Notes under the pieces: model-generated
Seen by the model: the letters and a program-made list of their open reading frames with translations, nothing else
Told to the model about the DNA's origin: nothing
Databases searched by the model: none
Shown here: one piece after another, positions 12,966-25,090 of the stretch
Position numbering within the stretch: the stretch's first letter is position 1
How the letters are laid out: every line of letters starts with the position of its first letter
Translations under genes and position numbers: made by a program
NCBI GenBank assembly: GCA_907164885.2
Contig: OU015500.1
Location: 56,443,159-56,507,158, forward strand
Source of the DNA: Dolomedes plantarius
Lineage: Eukaryota > Arthropoda > Arachnida > Araneae > Dolomedidae
DNA: 64,000 bases
Reading direction: 5' to 3'

Positions 12966-13035
12966 CACACACAAACAGACACACACACACACACACACAT
13001 ATATATGTACGTATATATGTGTATGTATATATATG

Positions 13036-13097
<62 letters not shown>

Positions 13098-13104
13098 ATA
13101 TATA
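12966..13104. repeat. (CA)n(TA)n compound microsatellite
   Basis: Starts as CA repeats (12966-12998), passes through TATG/TACG variants and becomes a TA run that abuts the Tc1 element at 13105. Confidence 0.95.
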
Positions 13105-14373
13105 CAGGTGGTTATCAAATAATGGAAAACCTTAGGAAAGACATGAAATTCTTTATTAACGACATAGGACCATCTATGGCATTTAATACCACCTGGATTC
13201 ACTAAGGAAGTGAATTATGCAACTCGTGAATAGTGGTTAAGGGAATATTATACCATTCTTTATGGATAAATTGTCAATGTTCCTTTAGAGATGTTATTGC
13301 TGGATATTGATTCCCGACTTTGTTCCCTGAAACAGACCCCAGCAGTTCGATGATATTGAGGTTTAGGGACTGTGTGGGCCAGATAAGTTGTTTGACTTGG
13401 TTTTTATGTTCCTCAATCCATGACCTGACACCTAAAGCTGTATGGATCGGAGCATTATAATCATGGAGAACGCCATCTCCTGCAGAAAACAATTTTTGCA
13501 CCATAAGATGGATCTGGTCGGCTAAAAGTTCGGCATAGTCCTTCCCAGTCAATCTCCCTTTCGGGGTTACAATACATCCCTTTTTGAAAACCATGAGATG
13601 GCCGCCGAAACCCTAAACAATGTCCTCTCCATGTTTGACAGCTGGCATGAGACAAGCATGATAATACGCTTGTGTAGGTATTCTTCAGACATACGCACGT
13701 CCTGTTGCAGGGAGCAAAATGAACAATGATTCGTCTAACCAAATGTCATATTTCCACGTATCACTCGACCAGGATTTGTGCTCGTGGCACCACTGTAGAG
13801 GACGGTTTGTTTTCATGTCTGTTACAAGTGGCTTGGGAATTACTAGTCTGCCGTAAATGTATTGTTTTTGAAGTTTTCTCTTACCTGTAATGACTGGTAC
13901 TGGAACCTGCAGATTCAGATAGAGCTCTACGGTCACTTTGGCTGCAGTTGTATTCTTTTTTGATGTAACAGTCCGCTTCAACACCAATCAGTCTTTTCCA
14001 ATTTTTCAGCTTTCCCTTTAGCCCACTATTCTGTTTCACAGAGGATGTCTTCCCGTGAACTCTGTATGCCATCATGACTTCCGATATCATAGCTCGGTAA
14101 ACACCTTAACCCATGGGGGCTGTTGTAACTGATACTTCAATTAAACGCGCTTCAACAATTTGCCCTTCTGCACGGTCTACAAGGTTTGACATCTTACGCT
14201 ATCCCTTAAAGAGCCTGATGTCCATAGTTTCATTACTGCTACTTTAGAGTAGAGTAATGTATATTCTATATTCTATAAAAAAATATTGGTCCCTAAATTT
14301 GTTTTTTAAGGAATACGAAGCACTTCCATAAACACTACTAATATTGATGTATTTCCATTATTTTTATAACCAC

Positions 14374-14376
<3 letters not shown>
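13105..14376 (-). mobile_element. Tc1-like element, copy A
   Basis: A 1,272-bp element bounded by CAGGTGGTTAT and ATAACCACCTG, with TA target duplications at 13103-13104 and 14377-14378. It lies inside a TA microsatellite. The transposase reads on the minus strand and is riddled with frameshifts. The same family is present again at 24984-27650 (copy B), which shares the GGTGGTTAT terminus and the protein motif MxAYRVHGKTS. Confidence 0.9.
13190..14192 (-). pseudogene. Tc1-like DD34E transposase, decayed
   Basis: The start is probably at 14192 (MSNLVDRAEGQ), 184 bp inside the element. Minus-strand landmarks in order: MAYRVHGKTSSVKQNSG with a basic linker (helix-turn-helix region), LHKQY-like KQYIYGR, WLDESLFIL at the first catalytic Asp, DGVLHDYNAPIHTA (second Asp region, normally HDDN), then WPTQSLNLNIIE ending in the catalytic Glu, with the conserved SPD changed to SLN. 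The C-terminal EEWYNIPLTTI-like tail lies near 13200-13260. At least three frame changes separate these blocks, so the protein is dead. A complete Tc1 transposase has about 340 residues; the relic spans nearly all of it. Confidence 0.87.

Positions 14377-14449
<73 letters not shown>
14377..14449. repeat. (TA)n(TG)n microsatellite
   Basis: A TA run ending in GTGTGTGTG. Together with the tract at 12966 it brackets Tc1 copy A, consistent with insertion into one pre-existing CA/TA/TG microsatellite. Confidence 0.95.
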
Positions 14450-15050
14450 CCATTGGTGGGGTGTTCCAATCCACCAGACCTGGAATTAAAGCTCGAGAGA
14501 TTTGGCAACACTACTTATATGACCACATCTATGACCATAACACTTAAAAAAATAGCCAACCATCAACCTAGTATTAATGCTCGAATTGATCGTCATTTTG
14601 AAATGAACTGAAGTAATATTAAAATCTCCTTTGGGACTTTGAGATTTTTCTTAAGTAAAAACGCTCCAGTAACTTCTATATTTCGATATTCTTACAACTT
14701 TTATTTTATATAATTGCAGGAAGGATTAAGCTCGTTGTCTAACTAAAATGTATCTTGTTATGAAATTTCTTTGCATTTCTGGAGTAATTGTGTGACAATT
14801 CTTAGACAAAAAGAATCAATGAACATGAATGTACCTTTTCAATATTTTTTTGCTAAATACTGTCTTTTTCAAAGCCTGTTATGGAATAAAATATTAGATT
14901 TATGAATGGTTTGCATATTTCAATACTAAAGCTTACGCGTTTCAAAGAAACTTCCTGCTTAATAAATTTTTACATTAATCGGAATTGTACCCAGGAACGT
15001 CTGATAAAAAGAAATTGATTAGTATGTGAATGCATAACTGTTTGGGTATC
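14450..15050. other. AT-rich unannotated DNA
   Basis: No motif recognised. Confidence 0.4.
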
Positions 15051-15054
15051 ATAG

Positions 15055-16730
15055 TGGTAATATAACACATTCATAACTTATGCGGAACAAATTGGGGCTG
15101 AAGACACCATACTCTGAAAAGTTCATACTGCACTATTATCAGACGGGTTCTGGAATATGCTGTCCCCATTTGGGGTCCTACCTCGGAAACTGTGAAATCA
15201 AAACTTAATACTATCAATACAGAAATAAAAAATTCATAATTCGCACAGTCTCCTCAACGAACAGCTATAAAGGCGAACTGGAATGCGGCTTAACTCCTTT
15301 AGAAAGCATACTCAGGTTTGTCACTATTAAGCTCCCAAACAACGAATACCACATTTCCAATAGAGTCTTCAGAGCTTCTATTCAGGAAGGCTCCATAGAT
15401 CTTCGACACTACAATTTGACAGAAATATCAGAGAGAAGATCCACTTGGTACAATCTGCTTCTGATATTCCTGGGGAATCTCTTTTTTCCAAAAAACTATC
15501 GCCTAATACTTTCATACACATAGATTTATTCAACCCCTGCTAAAAGAACGAAGACATCAGATCGTGAGATTGAAGGGTCTCAAGACAATTGAAGTATCTT
15601 TACAGGTAAATAGAACAGTTGTTCCCAGGTACGGCTCCTCTACCTCAACCAGCGAGGTACTAATGTTCTCTTTAATCTCCTGGGCTTGTGGCGGCACAAT
15701 GGTACAGCGCACTGTAATTCAATGCTGAGGGTGCTCGGATCGAATCCAGGCGTCGCGACACGAAAAATGCCTCCGTTCGTGTCATCCTTCATAGGAGTAA
15801 TTCTGTCCGCCTATATGGTGCCTGCACAAAAAATGGGCAGTAAATTGTGGCGTAGTATAGGCGATGTTTGATGACAGTGCCTCCGCATTGGGGAAAAAAA
15901 AACTTAATCTCCCAATGGTGAAAAACTTTGCACAAAATTCACAATTGTTTAGTTGCATAAAATTTAACCAGTGAATTAATTGCAATTAGGGAGCACTTTT
16001 TCTTTATTTTACCCAATCCTGATGTGTGATCAAGTCATCTCATCATCTTTGCTAACTCAATATCAGTCTTAGAAGCTTAAGAAATGGGAAACTTCCTTAA
16101 TCCACAACAAAAGTGATCTTCTTGTCAACTTCATTGTAAGGGAAAGTCCTGTATCCTTCAATGCATCCTCGCACATTTCAATAGTAAGGAAATCAGTGGG
16201 CTGACTTGGTCGCTAAGGAAGCATAGTCCGCGTCCCCATCACAAACTAGCAGAGTTAGCTTAGTGCGGATTGTATCCAGCCAGTCTCTTAAGAAACACTA
16301 ATTTCTGACCTTTCTGTTCCAGAACAATTTGCTTCACAGTAGCTTGGCTGAGAACAAAATCACCTTAAGGTTATGAAATCCCCCTGACGGCACAAGATCC
16401 CTTATCAAAGCAGAAATCGTACAGAAACCAGCTTTCTCCAATCATACCTTGTCTGTCACCAAATTGTGTCTCTTCTTTTCAAACTTGTTTTTGTCACCGC
16501 AAAAATTCCTCTACAGCCCATAGGCACCTGATCTGGTAGATGCTGTTTTCCAGTCTTTTGGTTAAGTTTAAGACCTTTTTCTTCTGCACAATTCCTGGAC
16601 ACAACAACAACAACAGATAGATTGATATGAATGGAACATTTGATGTCCCCTACCTTGAGCAAGAAAGTGCGGATGTGAAGTTTGTTAAAAATATCATGCT
16701 ACTGACTGAAGGAAGACATCTGTCCCTTAT
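15055..16730 (+). pseudogene. Decayed LINE: end of RT plus RNase H region
   Basis: A 5'-truncated non-LTR retrotransposon relic. Near 15130-15200 it reads LEYAVPIWGPTSETVKSKLNTIN, the stretch that follows the RT fingers/palm in I/Jockey-like LINEs (usual form LEYGxPVWxP). LECGLTPLES and VFRAxIQEGS-type sequences follow near 15280-15400. After the SINE the RNase H region is visible in broken frames: IIFANSISVLEA near 16045-16075 (third acidic position) and GNQWADLVAKEA near 16190-16225 (last catalytic Asp). A tail follows to about 16730. Many stops and frameshifts. The LINE copy is older than the SINE that interrupts it. Confidence 0.68.
15681..15903 (+). mobile_element. tRNA-derived SINE with 9-bp target-site duplication
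   Basis: A 223-bp insert flanked by perfect direct repeats TTAATCTCC at 15672-15680 and 15904-15912. The head (15687-15760) folds partly as a tRNA: TGTGGCG and CGCGACA pair at six of seven acceptor positions, a box-A-like segment lies at 15689-15711 (TGGCGGCACAATGGTACAGC) and a box-B-like GGATCGAATCC at 15738-15748. These would form an internal RNA polymerase III promoter. An unrelated body follows, ending in A9 near 15894-15902. Target duplication and A-tail fit LINE-driven target-primed reverse transcription. Confidence 0.82.
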
Positions 16731-18868
16731 CAGTAAAAATCAGGCGCTACCGGTTTGAATTCCTTTGGTATTCAATTTGATATTAAGTGAAGTATAAAAT
16801 TCAGAATTGTCAGAAGGTTTACGACAGCTATTTGTGCAAGGTGACCGAAAAATAATAGGATTTGCTTCCAAATATAACAATGAATAGTTCTGCGAAGAGT
16901 ATATGCTTTGGATGGGCAATCCTTAGGTAAATGGGGTGGTGTTAAGTAAGAACAAAAAATCTCTCTAAAAGCAGATTGACCTACGTTTAAAGCCTGATAT
17001 GTCCAGCCTGTGTTATATTATGTGATGGAAAATGTAACAAATTTAGGAAAATATGATGTGTTGATCGTTTTCATACAACGAAGTTTTTTAAGTTAATAAA
17101 TCTTAACTGTGTTCCTACAATTTGAGAATAAAATATGTTATCGGAGACAGAATTCTGAAAAATTGATTCTAGAATATTTAAAAAAAATAATAAAAATTCA
17201 TCAACAATATTCATGTTATTATCTATTTTAAACTATCTGATTTCCTCAATATCTTTTGTAATGTTGATATCCTATAATAATGAAAATAACGTTATCGGAG
17301 ACATGATTCTTGAAAATTGACTCTACAATAGTTTGCAAAATTATAATAATAAAATTCATCAATGAAATTTCATGTTAATTATCTATTAAAAATACTTGAA
17401 TGTCTTCATTATCTTTTAGAATAATGAAAATAAAATAAAAACACCTATAAAAGTATTATTATGCATCTGAATTTGGTTCTAAAATATTAATATATTCTAT
17501 AAAACATTTTTATTCACTTATTCATATGAATTAAATATTAAGCTAACGTAATAATGTTCAGTAAGTTTAAAATAAAACATTACCAGAAAATTAATTAAAC
17601 TTTTAATTTTATTTGAGCTTATGAACCATTGTTTTTATTTTTTATATATATGTTTACACTTAAATTGTATATTGAACAGCAAAAAGAAAACAGAAAAAAA
17701 TATACCTATTAACTTTCGTTAACCTTTAAAATTTAAAAAAAACGTGAGATTAATGAAAAAAATACAATTGTCTCTCAAAATGTATTGTTATGCATTTAAA
17801 TTTATGCTTGCAAAACAAGACAAGCTGCCCTGAATCCACCTTTTCCATGTTTTCTGCAAGTACCAATTCCCGCATTTGAGAAATATTTTTTAGGATTTTT
17901 TTATCCATATTTTTAAATGCAATCCCCAAACTGAGCAGAACACAGAATAAAAAAATATATTTTCTTTAAATAGCAAAGAGCTGTGTTTCAGAACTATATC
18001 GTGAATAATGAAGCGTATGAAAATTGAGCATAAAAACTGCGATTATCAATCCGTTGCACTGTGAATGACCGCATATGCATCATGAGGTTTCTGAAAACAG
18101 GATAGCAATTACGGCACAATAACCGTGTTAATGGGGGTTGATCATCATAAGAAATTTCAATTTACATTTTTTTTTGTTTTTGTTTTTACACAAGTTTTTA
18201 CGTCTATTTAGTGTAAACATAAGAAACTCTCGCCAATCCAACGAAGGGTGAGGTTATTTAGGTATATTTTATGGATGGTAGGTTATGTTTTTTTATAGAT
18301 GTTTAATTTTCAGCAATGATTGAAGTACATTGATAATTTCTTTATTCACGTGAGAAAACAGACTACACAATTCATGAAGGTATTTAATGCAGAAAAGGAA
18401 ATAGATTTTGTAAGAGATAATCCAGTTCAGGATAAAATAATATTCTCGCCAACATAATGTTTCAAGAAAAATAATTTATACATTTATAGTGGGCGATTTA
18501 ATGTTAAAGTAGCTCCAAAATATTCATTGGATAGAAGAAAACTACCCTTTATAAATATGCTTATAAAAATTGTGACTAATATCAGCTTCCAGAGGCAACG
18601 TAACCAAAGCGCATTATTTCGGTCTTCTTACCTCAGAATGTGTTATCATCTTCGATATTTCAAAACATGTTTTTTTTTTCAAATTATTTATTTAAAAAAC
18701 TCTTCATCTTGAAATGTGTGTTATCTTGTGCAAGTTAACAATGTTTTCTTACTTACAATATATCAGATCCAAAAAACTATAACTAATGCATTATACATGT
18801 GGTATCTAAAACGTCTGGCAACAAAGAAAAATGCACATATGACGTACCGTACTTCGTGTCATTTCATA
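16731..18868. other. AT-rich unannotated DNA
   Basis: Contains the 154-bp tandem duplication at 17137-17434. No genes or transposon ends recognised. Confidence 0.45.
17137..17434. repeat. Diverged tandem duplication, period about 154 bp
   Basis: GTTATCGGAGACA starts at 17137 and again at 17291. The following sequence (AATTGA, ATTCATCAA, TTCATGTTA, TATCTTTT and AATAATGAAAATAA) repeats in the same order. A weaker third copy may follow to about 17540. Confidence 0.7.
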
Positions 18869-18870
18869 TA

Positions 18871-19651
18871 CAGGGTTCCCCACCTATATCCGTTACACCC
18901 CCCTTTAACTTCTAAACTGTGACAGCTTAGGCCATAAAGTTGGTGTCTAGTTATCGTAAAAAGGTTATGAGCGACTCAATGAGACAACTTACAACGTCAT
19001 CCATCGGCAAATTTTGAAATTAGCGTTTTTAACTCAAAAACGGTACGAGATACAAGAAAAAACGTTAATTACAAAGTTGTTCAACATCATCGATTTAGTA
19101 AGAAAAGGCGCCTTGCGCACATTAACAGAATGGAAAACAGAATGGAAAAAATAAACATTTGTTTGGTCGTGATTTTCAAAACTATGGCTTCGTGAAACGC
19201 GAGCGAAGCTAGAAAAGACCAGAAAATCTAGTCCTGATTGCAAATGTATATAGTGGCTAATGAAGAGCATTTTCAGCAACATAAATAAATGATCCTGAAA
19301 ATTGGGAAGTGTCTCAGTTTCTTTCTTCTACTCTTTATGACATGACAATTTTCGAAATCGTGCGAAACAAGTGTTAATTTTTTACATTCTGTTTTAAGTG
19401 ACAAAGTGCGCGACGTGTCTTTTTTAATAAATCGATGATGCTGAACAACTTTGAACCTAAGATTTTTTTCTTATCTCGTACCGTTTTTGAGATAAAAGCG
19501 CTAATTCCAAAATTTGCCTATAGATGGCATTGTAAGTTGTCTCATCGAGTAGCTCATAGCCTCTTTACTATACCTAGACACTAACTTTATGGTCTAAGCA
19601 GTCACCGTTTATAAGTTAAGGGGAGTGTAATGGATATAGGTGGGAATCCTG
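18871..19651. mobile_element. Large foldback element, Tc1/mariner-like ends
   Basis: CAGGGTTCCCCACCTATATC at 18871 is matched in reverse complement by GATATAGGTGGGAATCCTG ending at 19651. Inverted similarity continues for about 255 bp on each side (18871-19124 and 19397-19651), with shared landmarks TTATGGCCTAAG-like, GAGACAACTTACAA and CGGTACGAGATA. About 270 bp of unrelated spacer separates the arms. TA precedes the left end; the right flank is TC, so one target copy has changed. No transposase motif is readable. Confidence 0.78.
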
Positions 19652-19888
19652 TCTAAACAGGAAATAATTTGTCATATCTGTATATGGCTGCCTAAGGCTT
19701 ATTAAATGAACAATGCAGTGAAAGTTTAATGTTTTTATATAACAATATTTACTTTATAAAGGGTTGACAAATTTTCGAAATAAATTAACTGTAGGTTAAA
19801 GAAAATCATAAAAGGCCCTGAAAAGATTTTACAAGTTGATAGCACGTTGCAAAATCTTTTGACAGACTAAACTCCTTTTCAATTGCAG
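19652..19888. other. AT-rich DNA ending in a splice-acceptor-like sequence
   Basis: ACTAAAC near 19867-19873 (branch-point-like), a pyrimidine tract, then GCAG at 19885-19888 just before an open frame. Confidence 0.3.
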
Positions 19889-20110
19889 CAACACAAAGAC
19901 ATAAAACTGAAAATATTATGTTTCTTTACTGCCTTGTTATCAGCATGTTGGCTGCAATGTGACGTGTTACCGTTACATTCTCAGTGTGTGTCTCGGATAA
20001 GCAATTTTCTGCAACAAAATGAGAAGTTGCAGACGCAAAATAGACTTAGTTTTCTCAGGGATCGTAAGGATGGTAATGATGGCGATCTCAATGCGATCGA
20101 CAATGCGTAG
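19889..20110 (+). CDS. Candidate terminal exon, unknown protein
   Basis: I do not recognise this protein. The frame stays open from the acceptor-like GCAG at 19885-19888 to TAG at 20108-20110, about 73 codons. It starts with a hydrophobic stretch (ILCFFTALLSACWLQC) that could be a signal peptide or membrane segment, continues with two further Cys (LHSQC) and ends with a polar, charged tail (FLRDRKDGNDGDLNAIDNA). The tail is clearly less AT-biased than its surroundings, which favours real coding. No upstream exon or ATG was found, and a GTAAGG donor-like site near 20057 could shorten it. Chance is a serious alternative. Confidence 0.28.
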   Translation, partial: QHKDIKLKILCFFTALLSACWLQCDVLPLHSQCVSRISNFLQQNEKLQTQNRLSFLRDRKDGNDGDLNAIDNA

Positions 20111-20538
20111 AAACACAAATTTTCCAAGCTATTAACAACTAACCTACAGAGAACATTTTTTTAAAATTTTTAGATGCCATAATTTTCAAGCGCGATTGGA
20201 ATGTAAATTCTGTGATATTGTCAAAATTTTTATGTTTGAAAATTGATAGAAGTAAGAAAATATCCTTGTTTGGCAATGCTCCAAAGACATTGAATCGTAT
20301 ACTCTGTTAACAAATCATATATAAGAGCTTTTTATATTCTACGCAGCATCATACATTGTCTACAATCATGCATGTGTTCTAAATGGGCAGATATAATTTT
20401 TGTATGAAACTTTTGAGACACTATATTTTGTAATTTTTAGTAGTCATCGAAGTAATTTAATATGTTGTAGGGTTATTATTAAAATTCATATACTTCTCAT
20501 AAATAAGAGAATGCATAAATGGATGGATATATAAATTA
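20111..20538. other. AT-rich unannotated DNA
   Basis: Nothing recognised. If 19889-20110 is a terminal exon this would include its 3' UTR, but no clear AATAAA signal follows closely. Confidence 0.35.
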
Positions 20539-22050
<1,512 letters not shown>

Positions 22051-22082
22051 AGAAACATTTCTCATAACATTTTGCCATCTGA

Positions 22083-22567
22083 ACACATAATTTTAAAAGT
22101 TATCGGCCGAAATCACAGATGAATGAGCAGAAGCATTGTCCTATTGGTAAGGGAAAAAATCCACTAAATGGGACAATCTTGTTTTAAATTTACTAATTAA
22201 ATTATCCAATAAAGATGCATAGTATTTTCTGGTAATTTTTTTTTCTGTTTTATGTAGTTAACAAAGATTATATTATGGGTTTCCAAAAAATAATGGTTAA
22301 AATTTTCTGCCGATGGAATAATATCCTCTAATTTTGGTGCTGGTTCAACCGCTTCTATCCACTGCATTAACTGTTCTATCATTTCTGACTGGTAGAGATG
22401 TATTCATGTTTCATCAACCGCTTCGAAATGACCCAGTAATTTATCTCGATTCCTTTGACACAGTTTTTTCTCCAAAATATGCTACAAAGTGTTTATCCTT
22501 TCACGTGTTTGATGCATTGTTAGCAGACGCGGCACCCACCTTGCCAAAATTTTTTTCATATCCGAAT
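22083..22567 (-). pseudogene. Mariner transposase fragment (second mariner lineage)
   Basis: On the minus strand: FEAVDET with the first catalytic Asp (22400-22425), then QWIEAVEPAPKLED and IPSAENF followed by HNIIFVNYIKQ, corresponding to the mariner sequence between first and second Asp (WTxxGExxPKKxK...VMATVFWDxxGIIxxDYL). A frame-disrupted block near 22110-22160 reads like the second-Asp region. The N-terminal DNA-binding domain and C-terminus are gone and there are stops in every block. It is a different lineage from the mariner at 4307-5680 and much older. Confidence 0.68.
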
Positions 22568-22668
22568 GTTCATGAAAAATATTATGTTCATGAAAAATAT
22601 TATGTAATCATGAAAAATATTATGTAATCATGAAAAATATTATGTGTCCATGAAAAATATTATGTATT
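22566..22668. repeat. Minisatellite of CATGAAAAATATTATGT, five units
   Basis: Five head-to-tail copies of CATGAAAAATATTATGT with 1-4 bp linkers that vary (T, AAT, AAT, GTC). The spacers are too short and too similar for CRISPR. Confidence 0.9.
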
Positions 22669-24380
22669 CTTAAATCTCACGTACTTTCAATCTCGTATCT
22701 CCTATCCCCATATCATGGATATTTTCTATAATATATTTACCTCTGCAGGACTACCAGGTCATGCAGTGTCACCTGGGATCATTGGGCCAATGAAACTAAA
22801 CAATGCAATTGCAAATTATTCTTAGAGAGGTTGCAGACTCGCCATTACATTTACAAAATCTAGATCTGCCGCCGCTTTTTCTCTTAAAATCAATGTTTTA
22901 ACAACTCTCGGAAGATGCTATCCTATACCGCCTGAACAGTAACAACAGTTGACCAATTGAAATGGCTATCAATCCCAGACTAAGCGTCAAATCTGTTTAC
23001 AACTTGACATTCATGCCTTTGAAGCATGCTAAATGTGAGAGCGTTAACAACTTCAATTCACTGGCACCATCTCATGAATTTTCAATGGACCTATTAAACC
23101 GTCATATGTCAGGGATTATCAGAAATTTATGAGTTCGAATTCTGTATTATATGAAACACAAAATAATTCTCTTGTCTAAGTTGGCAGAAAATTTTCTGTC
23201 TTCAAAAGTTTCATGCATTGTTAGAGTATAGAATAAAAGAAAACTATACTGAGTATACATAATTTTTTTTTAGCTGGCACTAATATAGAATTCTAGAATA
23301 GTATTTATATACTTGGAACTTGATACTTATAATTCATATCTATTTTTTATAATGAAATATAAATTTAGAATCAATTCGATCTGAAAACTTTATTAACTTC
23401 AGACAAAGAACAAACAATCTTCTATACATGTACACATTTTATGATATTATTTATTTAATACGTGTATTCGATAAGAAACTCTTCATATGAATGATTCAAT
23501 CTACTCATATTACCTGACGAACCAAAAAATCATAAACAATGAGGAAAAATAACAGCTTATGTTCATGATTAAATGCATTAATTGACTAAATTATTAAGAC
23601 ATGAATTAATGGAATTTCGGTACTTAAAGCAAATGAACTTGCTTTAAATTATTGTAATCACTTAAGAAGAAAAGAAATCTTAATTGGCTATCAATTATGT
23701 AGCAGTATGGAACAGGAGAGAGGGAATATTTATCAAGAGCAGAAAAAGATCTTTCTATTGATTTCTCCCGATAAAATTTTTGTTGTAGTATTTACTACCG
23801 GAACACAGATGATAGCCTGCTTTTTAACTATCATGAAAATAGTAAAAAAAGGTTAACAATTAAAAAAAAATTAATGCTAAAAACAACATAATTTTTTATT
23901 TAAAAACTAAATAAAAGAATATCTTTAAGTCAGGTATTTAAATCACCGATAATTTTAAATTACCTTGCTTTTCAAATATCATGAAAAGGGGAAAAATATA
24001 AACAATAAAAAAATTAACATTCAAACAAAAAAATACTTAATTTGTAGATAAATAAATGGCAAGAAAAATGTTTTTACGTGAGTTACTTATAACACTATAA
24101 GTGGAAACTAATGTATTTATCCACAAAAGCAGCAATATATATATTTTTAATTTATAGTAATTTGGATATTTATTTTTTCTAACAGTCTTAGATTAAACTG
24201 AAACTTCTTAACAAAAGAGCAATGACTTTACGAAAAGAGAAATAGTTAATGGGGGCCTGTCTTTGTGAAGGATTTTCGTGGAAAATAATACAAGTGCCTA
24301 AAACTAAAATTTCCAGAAAATAAAAAAATAAAGCAACTATATAAAAATATGAATTTTATTGAGAAATTTCGCTATATTCA
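22669..24380. other. AT-rich unannotated DNA
   Basis: No gene or repeat family recognised. Confidence 0.45.
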
Positions 24381-24530
24381 CTTCTATAAGAACTAACTAC
24401 ACAACGATTGCACTTGTATCAATTCAATCGTCGCTTACTTAGTTCTTATAGAAGAAATTGTTATATGTTCTCTTTTCAATACACTTCCATGGACCAGTGT
24501 ATTGGAAAGAGAACATATAACAATTTCTTT
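24381..24530. repeat. Two back-to-back hairpins
   Basis: Hairpin 1: CTATAAGAACTAA...ACGATTG (24384-24410) is matched by CAATCGT...TTAGTTCTTATAG (24425-24451). Hairpin 2: a 33-bp arm at 24452-24484 is matched by 24497-24529 with one mismatch around a 12-bp loop containing CCATGG. The hairpins share their boundary. No transposon termini or target duplication were seen. Confidence 0.82.
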
Positions 24531-24903
24531 AAAAAAATAATAATTTTTGCCCTTAAACCATTTGACACAGACAGTCTTCAATTAGAAAACACTCTGAGAA
24601 AATTAATTAAACTCTAAAAATAAACTTGAAAATATTAAAAAATAAACTTCGAAACGCGTTCGTCAATTTAGAAGGTCGTTGCTTATTGTTTTGGGGGAAA
24701 TACACAAAATATTTGAGGATAGATTTTAAGTCATATTTTACTAAAATACCCAGAATATCCATAGTATTATATACACAAGAACAGTCTACAGTTACTACTT
24801 TATTCAATAATCTCGACATTTCCGCCTAGGAATTGAATCGTAATAATTTCGCAATGTCAATGAGAGATATGAACGTGTAATTCCGGAAATCCTTATGCAA
24901 GTT

Positions 24904-24904
<1 letters not shown>

Positions 24905-24981
<77 letters not shown>
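24905..24981. repeat. (TA)n microsatellite
   Basis: A TA run abutting the left end of Tc1 copy B. Confidence 0.96.
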
Positions 24982-24985
<4 letters not shown>

Positions 24986-25090
24986 GGTGGTTATGAAAAT
25001 AATGGAAACACCTATCAATATTAGTGGTGTTTCTGAATGTGCTTCGTATTCCTTAAAAAACGAGACTGGCCACCGGTACTTTTTTACATA

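Noticed and set aside
15687..15760. Functional tRNA gene
   Set aside because: Anticodon arm does not pair well, one acceptor pair is mismatched and the sequence continues into a SINE body with A-tail and target duplication.
22566..22668. Regularly repeated 17-bp unit, superficially CRISPR-like
   Set aside because: Linkers are only 1-4 bp and similar to each other; this is a minisatellite in a eukaryotic context.
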